From contig NZ_JACXXJ020000005.1 in assembly GCF_014926405.1 (NCBI RefSeq), positions 1,989,001 to 2,053,000 on the forward strand: a stretch of DNA of 64,000 bases. Direction: 5' to 3'. The stretch is from Agrobacterium vitis. GTDB lineage: Bacteria > Pseudomonadota > Alphaproteobacteria > Rhizobiales > Rhizobiaceae. The translations under genes were made by a program, and so were the position numbers. Shown here piece by piece: positions 37,119 to 46,531 of this stretch. The number at the start of each line of letters is the position of its first letter. The first letter of the stretch is position 1. The notes beneath the pieces are model-generated. The model saw only the letters and a list, made by a program, of their open reading frames with translations. It ran no database searches and had not been told where the DNA came from.

Positions 37119-39359
37119 TCAGTCATAGACCCGCTTGGCGGTTGCCACGCAATCCAGCTCCTTGAGCTGGGACAAAAGCTGGTTGAGCTGACGCAGATCC
37201 CAGACATCCAGATCGAAGGCCATTTCGGTGAAATCGGCAGCGACGCGCATCATGGACAGAAGCCGGATATTGATGTCCAGCCCGGCAATCAATTGCGCCA
37301 CCTTGGCCAGCGTACCCGGCTCGTTGATGGCATTGATCAGGATGCGGGAATGGAAGCGCGATTTGTTGGCCTCATCCAGATCCCAGCGGACGTCGATCCA
37401 GCGTTCCGGCTCGTCATCGTATTTCTGCAAGGCAGACGCCTGGATCGGATAGATGATGATCCCCTTGCCGTCTTCCATGATGCCGACAATCCGGTCACCG
37501 GGAACGGCACCGGCTGCGGAGAAATGCACTTCGAGATTACCAGCGAGCCCTCGGATCGGCAGCGGATCCAACTCCTCCGCAAGACTGCCATCGGCAGGCT
37601 TCGCGGCGTCAGACGCCTTCTTGCCTTGCGGCAGCTTGAACATCATGCCGCTGGCCGAGCGCATATTGAACCAGCCATCGTCCATGGCAGGCTTTACCGT
37701 AACACGCTCGTCCTGGTAATCAGGGAATACGGCGCGCAGCACATCAAGCGAAGACACTTCGCCGCGACCGACTGCCGCGATGGCATCCTCGACATCCTTA
37801 TGGCCCAGTCGGTGCAGAACCGGTTTCAGGATCTCGCGGGAAAAGGTCTTGGCGGCACGCTCGAACGTGCGCTCGAGGATTCGGTAGCCGAGGCCGGAAT
37901 ATTGCTTGCGGATCGCCATGCGGGTGGCCCGGCGGATGGCGGCGCGGGCCTTGCCCGTGACGACAATCTCTTCCCAGGCCGCCGGCGGCACCTGCACGCC
38001 GGAGCGAATGATCTCCACCTCGTCGCCATTGGCCAGACGGGTGACCAGTGGCATGATCCGGCCATTGATCTTGGCGCCAACAGTGGTATCGCCGATATTG
38101 GTATGAACGGCATAGGCAAAATCAATCGGCGTAGCGCCCCGCGGCAGGGCAATCAGCTTGCCCTTCGGGGTGAAACAGAACACCTGGTCCTGGAACAGTT
38201 CCAGCTTGGTATGCTCAAGAAACTCTTCCGGATTGTTGGCTTCCGCCAGAGCCTCGATGGTGTGGCGCAGCCAGGAATAGGCATTGCTTTCGCGTGACAG
38301 CAGCTCTCCTTCGCCACCGCCCTCACCATCCTTGTAAAGCGCATGGGCGGCAATACCATATTCGGCGATTTCATGCATCCGCCGCGTGCGGATCTGCAAC
38401 TCGATACGCTGGCGCGACGGGCCGACGATGGTGGTGTGCAGCGACCGGTAGTCGTTCTGCTTCGGTGTCGAGATATAGTCCTTGAACCGGCCAGGTACCA
38501 CCCGCCAGCGGGTGTGGACAATGCCGAGCGCCCGATAGCAGGCCGCAACGCCATCGACCAGGATGCGAAAGCCATAGACATCCGAAAGCTGCTCGAAGGA
38601 CAGCGATTTGGACTGCATCTTGCGAAACACCGAATAGGGTTTTTTCTGGCGCCCCTTCACCGACGCCTGGAGCAGGCCATTGGCGACCAACAGTTCGCTC
38701 AACTCGTCTTCGATCTTCTTGATCAGGCCTTCATTGCGTCGGGAAAGCTCTTCCAGCCGCTTTGTAACAGTCTCGTAAGCTTCGGGATTGATATAGCGGA
38801 AGGACAGATCCTCCAGCTCGTCGCGCATGTCCTGCATGCCCATGCGACCGGCCAGCGGCGCATAGATTTCCATGGTTTCCTCGGAAATCCGGGCGCGCTT
38901 GTCGGGGCGCATATGCTCCAGCGTGCGCATATTGTGCAGGCGATCGGCCAGCTTGACAAGCAGAACCCGCACATCGTCGGAAATCGCCAGCAACAGCTTG
39001 CGCAGGTTTTCGGCCTGCTTGGCTTTCTTCGTGACAAGGTCGAGTTTCTTGAGCTTGGTCAGGCCTTCGACGAGCCGGCCGATATCCTCGCCGAACAATT
39101 CGTCGATTTCGGCCCTGGTCGCCGTGGTATCCTCGATCGTGTCATGCAGGAGGGCAACCGCGATAGTGGACTCGTCCAGATGCATTTCGGTGAGGATGGC
39201 GGCCACTTCCAGCGGATGGGAAATATAGGGATCGCCGCTGGCTCGCTTCTGCTGGCCATGTTTCTGCATGGCGTAGACATAGGCCTTGTTGAGCAACGCT
39301 TCGTTGGCGTCGGGCTTGTACTTCTGTACCCGCTCCACGAGCTCATACTGCCGCATCAT
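37119..39359 (-). CDS. rsh: Bifunctional (p)ppGpp synthetase/hydrolase Rsh
   Basis: 746-residue stringent-response enzyme. The N-terminal HD hydrolase domain has HPLEVAAILTEMHLD and LLHDTIEDTTAT. The synthetase domain follows, with YRSLHTTIVGPS. Then come a TGS domain (ATPIDFAYAVHTNIGDTT) and a C-terminal ACT domain (RILINAINEPGTLAKVAQ). Alphaproteobacteria usually have a single such enzyme controlling starvation and symbiosis or virulence responses. GGAG before ATG 39359 (second ATG 39356) sets the start. It lies directly downstream of rpoZ, as in relatives. Confidence 0.95.
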   Translation of the reverse strand: MMRQYELVERVQKYKPDANEALLNKAYVYAMQKHGQQKRASGDPYISHPLEVAAILTEMHLDESTIAVALLHDTIEDTTATRAEIDELFGEDIGRLVEGLTKLKKLDLVTKKAKQAENLRKLLLAISDDVRVLLVKLADRLHNMRTLEHMRPDKRARISEETMEIYAPLAGRMGMQDMRDELEDLSFRYINPEAYETVTKRLEELSRRNEGLIKKIEDELSELLVANGLLQASVKGRQKKPYSVFRKMQSKSLSFEQLSDVYGFRILVDGVAACYRALGIVHTRWRVVPGRFKDYISTPKQNDYRSLHTTIVGPSRQRIELQIRTRRMHEIAEYGIAAHALYKDGEGGGEGELLSRESNAYSWLRHTIEALAEANNPEEFLEHTKLELFQDQVFCFTPKGKLIALPRGATPIDFAYAVHTNIGDTTVGAKINGRIMPLVTRLANGDEVEIIRSGVQVPPAAWEEIVVTGKARAAIRRATRMAIRKQYSGLGYRILERTFERAAKTFSREILKPVLHRLGHKDVEDAIAAVGRGEVSSLDVLRAVFPDYQDERVTVKPAMDDGWFNMRSASGMMFKLPQGKKASDAAKPADGSLAEELDPLPIRGLAGNLEVHFSAAGAVPGDRIVGIMEDGKGIIIYPIQASALQKYDDEPERWIDVRWDLDEANKSRFHSRILINAINEPGTLAKVAQLIAGLDINIRLLSMMRVAADFTEMAFDLDVWDLRQLNQLLSQLKELDCVATAKRVYD

Positions 39360-39481
39360 GCCAAGGCTACTCCATCAATCGAAAATCAGGCCACAACAAC
39401 GCTGGTCGAAGACGCACTCTCAAAAGAAAAAGCGCGCCAACCTTCCGATTGACGCACAGAGAGTTTGAAAGATCGGACCAC

Positions 39482-39507
39482 CTCAAGACCGGTACGCCGA
39501 TCTTGAG
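39482..39507 (-). terminator. Hairpin between rpoZ and rsh
   Basis: ctcaaga/tcttgag arms (39482-39488 and 39501-39507) with an additional cgg/ccg pairing inside. It may terminate rpoZ or stabilise its message; the T-run on the leftward strand is poor. Confidence 0.4.
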
Positions 39508-39517
39508 ACTTCGGCAA

Positions 39518-39916
39518 TCAGTAATCGTCGCTCTTTTCCGGCGGGACAAGGCCCTCGATGCCGGCCAGCAGCTCTTCTTCCGACATCTGGTCGAAGGCTA
39601 CGGTTTCCGGCATTTCGTCCTCGTCTTGCGAGCCACTGGTCAGCTGGCCTTCGGCAATGGAGGCAGCATCCTGTTCCGGCTCGTCGACTTCGACATGCTT
39701 TTGCAGGGAATGGATCAGATCTTCTTTCAGATCATCAGGCGACAGGGTCTCGTCAGCAATTTCGCGCAGGGCAACGACAGGATTCTTGTCATTGTCGCGG
39801 TCGATGGTGATCTGAGCGCCCTGGGAGATCTGACGGGCGCGATGGCTTGCCAGCAGAACCAGTTCGAAACGGTTATCGACCTTGTCGATGCAATCTTCCA
39901 CGGTGACGCGTGCCAT
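39518..39916 (-). CDS. rpoZ: RNA polymerase omega subunit
   Basis: 132-residue omega subunit that assists beta-prime assembly and can influence ppGpp response. It opens [20 protein letters not shown], the family signature, with [11 protein letters not shown] and [12 protein letters not shown]. The acidic C-terminal tail (about residues 75-132) is typical of alphaproteobacterial omega. AAGGA precedes ATG 39916. It is the upstream neighbour of rsh. Confidence 0.95.
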   Translation of the reverse strand: MARVTVEDCIDKVDNRFELVLLASHRARQISQGAQITIDRDNDKNPVVALREIADETLSPDDLKEDLIHSLQKHVEVDEPEQDAASIAEGQLTSGSQDEDEMPETVAFDQMSEEELLAGIEGLVPPEKSDDY

Positions 39917-40227
39917 GGTCTGTCCTTCTTTTTACTATTTAGTCCTGGGGCTTTTAATATTTATTCCTGAGGGATTGACAGACCGGATACATGTATTATC
40001 GCCGGAGTTCAAGTTTTTCCTGAGCGTCGTTTCAGCCAGACTCAACCTAGAAATTGTAAAAAAAATTGGAAACTCATAAAGATTCAATCAACAGGCGGTT
40101 GGAATATGCTCTATCGCTGGATACATAATTCATATATGATTAAATCATAATACATTGAGTCGGGTTGGAACCCGAGGCTGGCCATACATGATGCCGCGCT
40201 AATGTATATAACAAAGGATGTTGAAGG
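39917..40227. other. Divergent intergenic region rpoZ / NYN gene
   Basis: 311 A/T-rich bases containing both divergent promoters. No RNA gene, repeat or additional frame is convincing. Confidence 0.35.
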
Positions 40228-40806
40228 ATGTTTGATCCGAGAGAAAAAATAGCGCTTTTCATAGATGGCGCAAATTTATATGCGGCTTCCAAAAGCCTTG
40301 GTTTCGATATCGACTACCGCAAGCTGCTCAAAGCATTTCAGAAGCGTGGCTATCTGCTGCGCGCTTACTATTATACCGCGTTGATCGAAGACCAGGAATA
40401 TTCGTCGATCCGTCCGCTGATCGATTGGCTGGACTATAACGGCTACAAGGTCATTACCAAGCCGGCCAAGGAATTCACCGATTCCATGGGCCGCCGCAAG
40501 GTCAAGGGCAACATGGATATCGAACTGGCCATCGATGCGATGGAACAGTCCGAAACTGTGGATCATCTGGTCATCTTTTCCGGCGACGGCGATTTTACCA
40601 CGCTGGTCGAAGCCCTTCAGCGCAAGGGCCGCAAGGTTTCCGTGGTTTCGACTATGTCGACCCAACCGCCGATGATTGCCGACGACCTTCGCCGCCAGGC
40701 AGATCATTTCATCGATCTCGTATCGTTGAAGGCTGAAATCGGTCGCGATCCAAGCGAACGGCCGATGCGCCAGGTCGAACCCATGCTGGCCGAGCCGCAG
40801 ATCTGA
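40228..40806 (+). CDS. NYN/LabA-like PIN-fold protein
   Basis: 192-residue protein with the NYN (LabA/DUF88) ribonuclease-like domain: IALFIDGANLYAASKSLG at the start carries the first acidic residue, KGNMDIELAIDAM the second, and FSGDGDFTTLVEALQRKG the third. Proteins of this fold are thought to act on RNA; the substrate is unknown. AAGG lies six bases before ATG 40228. It is a common neighbour of rpoZ in Rhizobiales. Confidence 0.9.
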   Translation: MFDPREKIALFIDGANLYAASKSLGFDIDYRKLLKAFQKRGYLLRAYYYTALIEDQEYSSIRPLIDWLDYNGYKVITKPAKEFTDSMGRRKVKGNMDIELAIDAMEQSETVDHLVIFSGDGDFTTLVEALQRKGRKVSVVSTMSTQPPMIADDLRRQADHFIDLVSLKAEIGRDPSERPMRQVEPMLAEPQI

Positions 40807-41459
40807 TCGCCGATAGCGCCGTGCCAAATATGGCGCACTCAGCTTAGCTGTAGCGCTTTTATTTGTTGCACAATGAGACGACCCTGGGTCAGCCAGGGTC
40901 CCCTCAACCACGGTCGGGCACATGTCTTTTCCTGCATTATTCAGGGACATAAACTGATGGTTGCCACGCAACCGCCCTGCCGTTTGCTTTCTTGATAAAA
41001 AATATTCCGGCTCAAATAAGACGCGATACACGCATAGCGGATCGCGACACGACTGTATCTATTAGATATTCGGCAACGTAAGCTCTGCGTATTTTAAGGG
41101 TTTTTGCGATAAAATCTTGGTTTACCCGCTCCTGCGGCTAGACGCTGGCGACCGCCTTATTATCCTATTGTTAAATTTCTGGGCGTTAACATTTCCATGG
41201 GAGGTGAGATCCTAACGGATCCACAACCGGGAGAATAATGACCGAAAACACAACCATAGCGCGTCTCTAGGCTGAGTATTTTTCCTCGGATAGCGACAGA
41301 AGGCTCGAGGCGCCACCTCTTGCATCCTGTCTTCAACACCTTGGACAAAATGGGATGTAGCGGAGACCTCGCGTTATGGCAAAGCGCAACGCCGATCTCC
41401 GTGTTGAATGGCTGACGATCGTGCATTTGTAAAACAGGATAAGTGAACCAGGGTGTTTC
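40807..41459. other. Intergenic region upstream of the chemoreceptor gene
   Basis: 653 bases with no supported gene. A perfect 8-bp hairpin gaccctgg/ccagggtc lies at 40880-40900 without a T-run. Long frames on the minus strand here are shadows of the two flanking genes. Confidence 0.4.
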
Positions 41460-42974
41460 ATGACTAATGCAACCGATGACAATGGCGAACTTCACAAGCG
41501 AATGGCTTTCCTCAAGCTGACGGCAAGCGATCTGCAGGTCGTCGCCGGCTTGCAGCCGATCATTGCCCATTCCATCGGTCCGACGCTGGATATCTTCTAC
41601 CAAACCGCCAAACAGCATCCGGAAGCGGCGAAGTTCTTTTCCAGCGACAGCCATATCGAACATGCCAAACAGAAACAGATCAAGCATTGGAGCCATCTGC
41701 TTTCCGGCCATCTGGATGGTGCTTATGTTGCCTCGGCAACCACGATTGGCCGCACCCATGCAAAGCTGGGCCTTGACCCGCGCTGGTATATCGACGGTTA
41801 CGGGCTAATTCTCTCAGGCCTGGTCACCGGCGTGCTGGAAGCAGAGATGCGTGGAACGCTGTTTGGCAGCCGATTGAAAGGCGCCATTCCAAAAATCTCC
41901 GCGCTGATCCGCGCCACGATGCTGGATATGGATTTCGCCATTTCCACCTATGGTGAAGCATTGAGCGAGGAGCGCAGCAAAATTGCCGCGGAGCGCGCCA
42001 GAATCGAAGAAGAACAGCAACAGGCTCTGAGCGCCCTGGACAATGCATTGGCAGCGCTCAGCAACGGCAATTTGACCGCACAGATCACCACGCCGCTTGC
42101 GCCACAATACGAGGCCTTGCGCGGCAATTTCAACAAGGCCGTCGCCACCCTGGCGGGCGCTTTCGACGAAATCAGCCACGAGGCAGGCCAGGTCAATGCC
42201 AATACCCGTGAACTGACCCGGGCGACCGACGACATGGCCAAGCGCACCGAACAACAGGCCGCCGCCCTCGAAGAGACGGCTGCGGCGCTGGAGGAAATCA
42301 GCGTGATTGCCAAGCAATCGGCGCAGCGCAGCCGCGAAGCCCAGACGGTGGCCAGCCATGCCGCAGAGGCCGCCGGCAAATCCGGCGAGATCGTCGGCAA
42401 TGCGGTCGCGGCCATGAGCGCCATCGAGGACAGCTCGACCAAGATTTCCTCGATCATCAGCGTCATCGACGAAATTTCCTTCCAGACCAACCTGCTGGCG
42501 CTGAATGCCGGGGTGGAAGCCGCACGGGCGGGCGAGGCAGGCAAGGGTTTCGCAGTCGTGGCCCAGGAAGTGCGTGAACTAGCACAGCGCTCCGCCAATG
42601 CCGCCAAGGAAATCAAAACGCTGATCGACCGCTCGTCGAAAGACGTCGCCAATGGCGTGGCCCTGGTCAACCAGACCGGCGACGTCTTGCGCACCATCAG
42701 CGATCAGGTTCGTGAAGTGGACGGACATATTGCAGCCATAGCCCAGGCCGCCCAGGAACAGGCATCCGGCATGAATGAAATCAATGCCGCTATTTCCAGC
42801 ATGGACCAGTTGACTCAGCAGAATGCCTCGATGGTGGAGGAAACCAACGCCTCAACCCATACGCTGCAAGGCGTATCCGACCATCTGGCATCACTGCTGG
42901 CCCGTTTCCAGACGCAAGGGACGAAGGCGCATACGCCACGGTCCGGGGCCTATCACCAGAGCTACGCGGCCTGA
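41460..42974 (+). CDS. Globin-coupled soluble chemoreceptor (MCP)
   Basis: 504-residue chemoreceptor without a membrane segment. The N-terminal protoglobin domain (about residues 15-165) has the proximal-His region GRTHAKLGLDPRWYIDGYG, so it probably binds heme and senses oxygen. A coiled coil and a HAMP-like segment (LAALSNGNLTAQITTP) follow, then the MCP signalling domain with the hairpin tip DEISFQTNLLALNAG and EAGKGFAVVAQEVREL. Proteins of this layout (HemAT type) mediate aerotaxis and signal to CheA through CheW; an A. tumefaciens relative has been tied to aerotaxis. No MCP methyltransferase or CheW gene lies next to it, so it probably uses chemotaxis clusters elsewhere. Confidence 0.95.
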   Translation: MTNATDDNGELHKRMAFLKLTASDLQVVAGLQPIIAHSIGPTLDIFYQTAKQHPEAAKFFSSDSHIEHAKQKQIKHWSHLLSGHLDGAYVASATTIGRTHAKLGLDPRWYIDGYGLILSGLVTGVLEAEMRGTLFGSRLKGAIPKISALIRATMLDMDFAISTYGEALSEERSKIAAERARIEEEQQQALSALDNALAALSNGNLTAQITTPLAPQYEALRGNFNKAVATLAGAFDEISHEAGQVNANTRELTRATDDMAKRTEQQAAALEETAAALEEISVIAKQSAQRSREAQTVASHAAEAAGKSGEIVGNAVAAMSAIEDSSTKISSIISVIDEISFQTNLLALNAGVEAARAGEAGKGFAVVAQEVRELAQRSANAAKEIKTLIDRSSKDVANGVALVNQTGDVLRTISDQVREVDGHIAAIAQAAQEQASGMNEINAAISSMDQLTQQNASMVEETNASTHTLQGVSDHLASLLARFQTQGTKAHTPRSGAYHQSYAA

Positions 42975-43019
42975 CGACCGGATAAAAATGAACCGAGTTA
43001 TTCAGCCAGAACATTTTTG

Positions 43020-43046
43020 AAAACGGGCATATCCATGCCCGTTTTT
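43020..43046 (+). terminator. Rho-independent terminator after the chemoreceptor
   Basis: 11-bp arms aaaacgggcat (43020-43030) and atgcccgtttt (43035-43045) with a 4-nt loop and a T-tract. It sits 45 nt past the chemoreceptor stop. Confidence 0.9.
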
Positions 43047-43084
43047 CGGCGGCGGAGTCCGGTGGAATGACGTAAAACCTGTTC

Positions 43085-44158
43085 ATGCTGTTCAAACAAC
43101 CTTCCGACGACACCCTCTACGCCGCACTGGTCGCCAAAGATGCGTCCTATGACGGCTTCGCCTATGTCTGCGTCACCTCGACACGGATTTTCTGCCGTTT
43201 CACCTGCACGGCGCGCAAACCCAAACCGGAAAATTGCCGGTTCACAGACACCATCGCCGCCTGCCTTGAAGGCGGCTTTCGCCCTTGCAAGCGCTGCCGC
43301 CCGCTTCTTGCCTATGGCCACGCCGATCCACTGGTGAAAACCCTGCTAGATCTTCTGGATGCCGATCCTGGCCGCCGCTGGCAGGAAGCAGACGTCGTTG
43401 CACTCGGTCATGATCCATCCACGGTCCGGCGCGCGTTCAAGCGTCGGTTTGGGATCAGCTTCATCGAAATGGCGCGATTGCGCCGGATCAGCCTTGGCAC
43501 CGAAGTCCTTGCCGCTGGCGAGACTGTGATCGAAGCGCAGATGGAGGCTGGATATGAATCCGGCAGCGGCTTTCGTGCCGCCATCACCCAATTGCTCGGC
43601 AATGCTCCGGCACGGATGAAGGACCTCGACCTGCTCAAGGCTGACTGGATCGACACGCCGGTCGGGCCGATGCTGGCGATTGCCGACGATCACGCGCTGC
43701 ATCTGCTCGAGTTTGCCGACCGGCCTGCCCTGCCCACGGAACTGAACCGTCTGAAGGAACGACAAGGCTGCGGAGTAACAATTGGGCGAACCGCCGTGAC
43801 CGAACAGATTGCGGCAGAACTGGCACGCTATTTCAGCGGCGATCCCAATGGATTCCAAACCCGGGGATTCCAAACCCGGCTGGCCGGACATGGAACGCCA
43901 TTCGAGCGCGATGTGTGGCAAGCGCTGCGGCACATTCCGGTGGGGGAGACCTGTAGCTATTCAGAGCTGGCGACATCCCTTGGTCGTCCAAGCGCCGTGC
44001 GGGCTGTGGCGCGGGCAAATGGAGCAAACCAGATCGCTATCGTCATACCATGCCACCGCGTCATTGGCGCGGATGGCAGCCTCACCGGCTATGGCGGCGG
44101 GCTGTGGCGCAAACAGTGGTTGCTCAATCACGAACGACGCGTAAAACACAACTCATAA
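43085..44158 (+). CDS. ada: Ada bifunctional alkylation-response regulator/methyltransferase
   Basis: 357-residue adaptive-response protein. The N-terminal Ada domain has the zinc/methyl-acceptor cysteines in FCRFTC, ENC and CKRC. An AraC-type helix-turn-helix region occupies about 90-190, and the C-terminal MGMT domain carries the O6-methylguanine acceptor in VIPCHRVIGADGSLTGYGG. It repairs methyl-phosphotriesters and O6-methylguanine and activates alkylation genes when methylated. It contains a perfect in-frame 15-bp tandem duplication giving GFQTRGFQTR at residues 256-265, just before the MGMT domain. ATG 43085 follows the terminator at 43020-43046. Confidence 0.94.
   Translation: MLFKQPSDDTLYAALVAKDASYDGFAYVCVTSTRIFCRFTCTARKPKPENCRFTDTIAACLEGGFRPCKRCRPLLAYGHADPLVKTLLDLLDADPGRRWQEADVVALGHDPSTVRRAFKRRFGISFIEMARLRRISLGTEVLAAGETVIEAQMEAGYESGSGFRAAITQLLGNAPARMKDLDLLKADWIDTPVGPMLAIADDHALHLLEFADRPALPTELNRLKERQGCGVTIGRTAVTEQIAAELARYFSGDPNGFQTRGFQTRLAGHGTPFERDVWQALRHIPVGETCSYSELATSLGRPSAVRAVARANGANQIAIVIPCHRVIGADGSLTGYGGGLWRKQWLLNHERRVKHNS
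43850..43879 (+). repeat. In-frame 15-bp tandem duplication inside ada
   Basis: ggattccaaacccgg is present twice in direct succession (43850-43864 and 43865-43879), encoding GFQTR twice without shifting the frame. Confidence 0.9.
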
Positions 44159-44390
44159 GCGTTGCTGATCGTTGTCATTCAAAACATTCGCTGGACGATT
44201 TGACGCATCTCGGTCATTTTTCGCGCGTCCACTGGCAGCCAGAGTATTTCCAGGAAAAGGGAAAACCTCCCTGTTTCCATGATGGATAACAAGGCTCTCG
44301 GCCTGCCACCTTTTCACCCCTCACCCATCGCTTGTCTGCGTCGTCGAGACGCAGGCTCCTGTCCTCGTGCCCGCTTGAAAGGAAAAGATC

Positions 44391-44669
44391 ATGCGCACGA
44401 CAGAACCGACGAAAAACAGTGTTGTCCTGGCCCCCAGAGGCGGTTTCACCCGTCGCTTTGCGATGGCCTATCGCTGGATCGCTTCGGGACTGGCGCGCCG
44501 TGCCTTACGCCGGGGCAATGGAAAGCCGAGCAACCACATAAGTGAGTTGAATGCGCATCAATTGCGCGATATCGGCCTCGACGAAAGGGACATCTCGTCC
44601 CGGGAGGAGCAGGAGCGGCACGCCCGGCTGGCGGCCTATGCCTTCCTTATCGGGATGCACGGGCGGTAA
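44391..44669 (+). CDS. DUF1127 family small protein
   Basis: 92-residue protein whose end part carries the DUF1127 signature ELNAHQLRDIGLDERDI. Such short basic proteins are common in Rhizobiales and have been tied to phosphate or RNA regulation in relatives; the function here is unknown. AAAGGA lies nine bases before ATG 44391. The palindromic element B begins 15 nt after the stop and may end this transcript. Confidence 0.85.
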   Translation: MRTTEPTKNSVVLAPRGGFTRRFAMAYRWIASGLARRALRRGNGKPSNHISELNAHQLRDIGLDERDISSREEQERHARLAAYAFLIGMHGR

Positions 44670-44684
44670 AACTCATGCCATGCC

Positions 44685-44817
44685 TGTCAAAGCGCCGTAC
44701 GAGAGTCTGTCAGGTTCAAATTGAACCAGACAGACTCTAGATTCTTTTGTTTTCGTTGTCTTTTCGGGAAAACCGGGTTCCACTTTTCCCTGACAAACTC
44801 TATGCGGCGCTTTGACA
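44685..44817. repeat. 133-bp nested palindromic element, copy B
   Basis: Terminal inverted repeats (tgtcaaagcgcc at 44685 and ggcgctttgaca ending 44817, extended imperfectly to about 26 bp) enclose two inner hairpins. One has an 18-bp arm with one mismatch, agagtctgtcaggttcaa / ttgaaccagacagactct (44702-44738). The other is gggaaaa/ttttccc (44766-44790). The right-hand block gtcttttcgggaaaaccgg recurs in copy C. It is located between the DUF1127 gene and the 3' end of smpB. Confidence 0.75.
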
Positions 44818-44830
44818 ACTTACACGCATC

Positions 44831-45307
44831 TCAGCCCGTCTTCAGCAACCGGCTTTTCTGCCGGTTCCAGTCGCGTTCCTTCTCGGTCTCGCGCTTGTCA
44901 TGCAATTTCTTGCCCTTGGCCAAGGCCAGTTCCAGCTTGGCGCGGCCTTTTTCGTTGAAATAGATTTTCAACGGCACCAGCGTCATGCCTTCGCGATTGA
45001 TGGCAACGCGCAGCCGGTTGATCTCGCGCTTGTTGAGCAGCAATTTGCGGCGACGGCGCGGTTCATGGTTGAAACGGTTGGCCTGAAGATATTCCGGCAG
45101 ATGCGAATTGATCAGCCAGATTTCCTCACCCTCGTCCGAAGCATAGGATTCGGCAATATTGGCCTTGCCTTCACGCAGAGACTTGACCTCCGTGCCGGTC
45201 AGCATGATGCCAGCCTCGTAGGTATCGATGATCTCATAGTTAAACCGCGCCTTGCGGTTTTCCGCGACGATCTTGTTTACGGTGCGCTGGCTGCCTCTGG
45301 GTGCCAT
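44831..45307 (-). CDS. smpB: SsrA-binding protein SmpB
   Basis: 158-residue protein that carries tmRNA to stalled ribosomes. It starts [20 protein letters not shown], has [20 protein letters not shown] and the basic tail [20 protein letters not shown]; all are family hallmarks. It lies downstream of dapA on the same strand, as in relatives. Palindromic element B borders its 3' end. Confidence 0.97.
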   Translation of the reverse strand: MAPRGSQRTVNKIVAENRKARFNYEIIDTYEAGIMLTGTEVKSLREGKANIAESYASDEGEEIWLINSHLPEYLQANRFNHEPRRRRKLLLNKREINRLRVAINREGMTLVPLKIYFNEKGRAKLELALAKGKKLHDKRETEKERDWNRQKSRLLKTG

Positions 45308-45459
45308 GAACTCTGTCCAATCCGACCTATGCTTTTTGCTTTTTCTTACCGCCGGCGGGTTACTGCTCCGGTCTGTCAGGACTTATGTAATACAGCAGTA
45401 CCCGTAATGGAAGAAGCCGGAGCCAATGTGTACTCCGGCCCAGCCCTCAATTGATGATC

Positions 45460-46344
45460 TCAGTTCATCAGTCCCGCATGCTGAAGGGCCGCGTCGATTG
45501 CGGCTTCGGTAGAGGCTTCCAGTGTCGACAGCAGCGGCAGGCGGGCGGTCCGGCCCATCCGACCGAGCTGAGACAGGGCATATTTCGCCCCGCAAAGACC
45601 TGGCTCCAGGAAAATTGCCTTATGCAGCGGCATCAGCCGGTCCTGGTAATCAAGCGCCTTGGCGAAATCCCCGGCCAGCGTCGCTGCCTGGAACTCGGCG
45701 CACAGGCGCGGCGCGACATTGGCCGTCACCGAAATGCAGCCAACCCCACCATGGGCGTTGAAACCCAGCGCGGTCGCATCCTCGCCGGACAGCTGGATGA
45801 AATCGCGCCCGCAGGTGATCCGCTGTTCGGAAACCCGCTCCAGCTTGCCGGTGGCGTCCTTGACGCCGACAATGGTTTTATGGGCCTGGGCCAGCTTGCC
45901 CATGGTTTCCGGGCTCATGTCGATCACCGAGCGCGGCGGAATATTGTAGATGATGATCGGCAGGGAGACCGCCTGCGCAATCGCCGAGAAATGTGCGATC
46001 AGCCCCTTTTGAGTCGGCTTGTTATAATATGGCGTCACCACCAGCACGGCATCAGCCCCGGCCTTTTCAGCGTGCTGGGCGAGATCGATGGCTTCCATCG
46101 TATTATTGGAGCCAGCGCCGGCAATCACCGGAACCCGCTTGGCGGCCACTTCGATGCACAGCTCCACCACCCGTTTGTGCTCGGCATGGGTCAGGGTTGG
46201 CGATTCGCCTGTCGTGCCGACCGGCACCAGGCCGGAACTGCCTTCGGCGATCTGCCATTCGACATGAGCGGCAAAGGCTTTCTCGTCAATCGCCCCGGTT
46301 TCGGTGAACGGCGTGACAAGCGCGGGCATGGAACCCTGGAACAT
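45460..46344 (-). CDS. dapA: 4-hydroxy-tetrahydrodipicolinate synthase
   Basis: Condenses pyruvate with aspartate semialdehyde in lysine and diaminopimelate synthesis. The 294-residue TIM barrel has [27 protein letters not shown] with the active-site Tyr, and the Schiff-base Lys in [13 protein letters not shown] 46344 ([13 protein letters not shown]) follows GGGAG; the frame is open to 46410. It is divergent from slt. Confidence 0.97.
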   Translation of the reverse strand: MFQGSMPALVTPFTETGAIDEKAFAAHVEWQIAEGSSGLVPVGTTGESPTLTHAEHKRVVELCIEVAAKRVPVIAGAGSNNTMEAIDLAQHAEKAGADAVLVVTPYYNKPTQKGLIAHFSAIAQAVSLPIIIYNIPPRSVIDMSPETMGKLAQAHKTIVGVKDATGKLERVSEQRITCGRDFIQLSGEDATALGFNAHGGVGCISVTANVAPRLCAEFQAATLAGDFAKALDYQDRLMPLHKAIFLEPGLCGAKYALSQLGRMGRTARLPLLSTLEASTEAAIDAALQHAGLMN

Positions 46345-46531
46345 GCATAGAACTCCCAACAGCCGCCAATCCCTGGTCAGCCGTAAATGTGCAATCAAAC
46401 GGGGGCACATTACTGCTAGGCCCGCACCGGTACAAGCACGGTTCGGCCGGTTTTATGACAGTTTTTCAATGCGGAATTTTCGTCGCATTGACGCCATTTC
46501 ATTAAGCATTCATTAATCGGGGTCAGAGTTA

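Noticed and set aside
37104..38297. 397-codon frame opposite the 3' part of rsh
   Set aside because: Shadow of rsh; no domain, no start signal.
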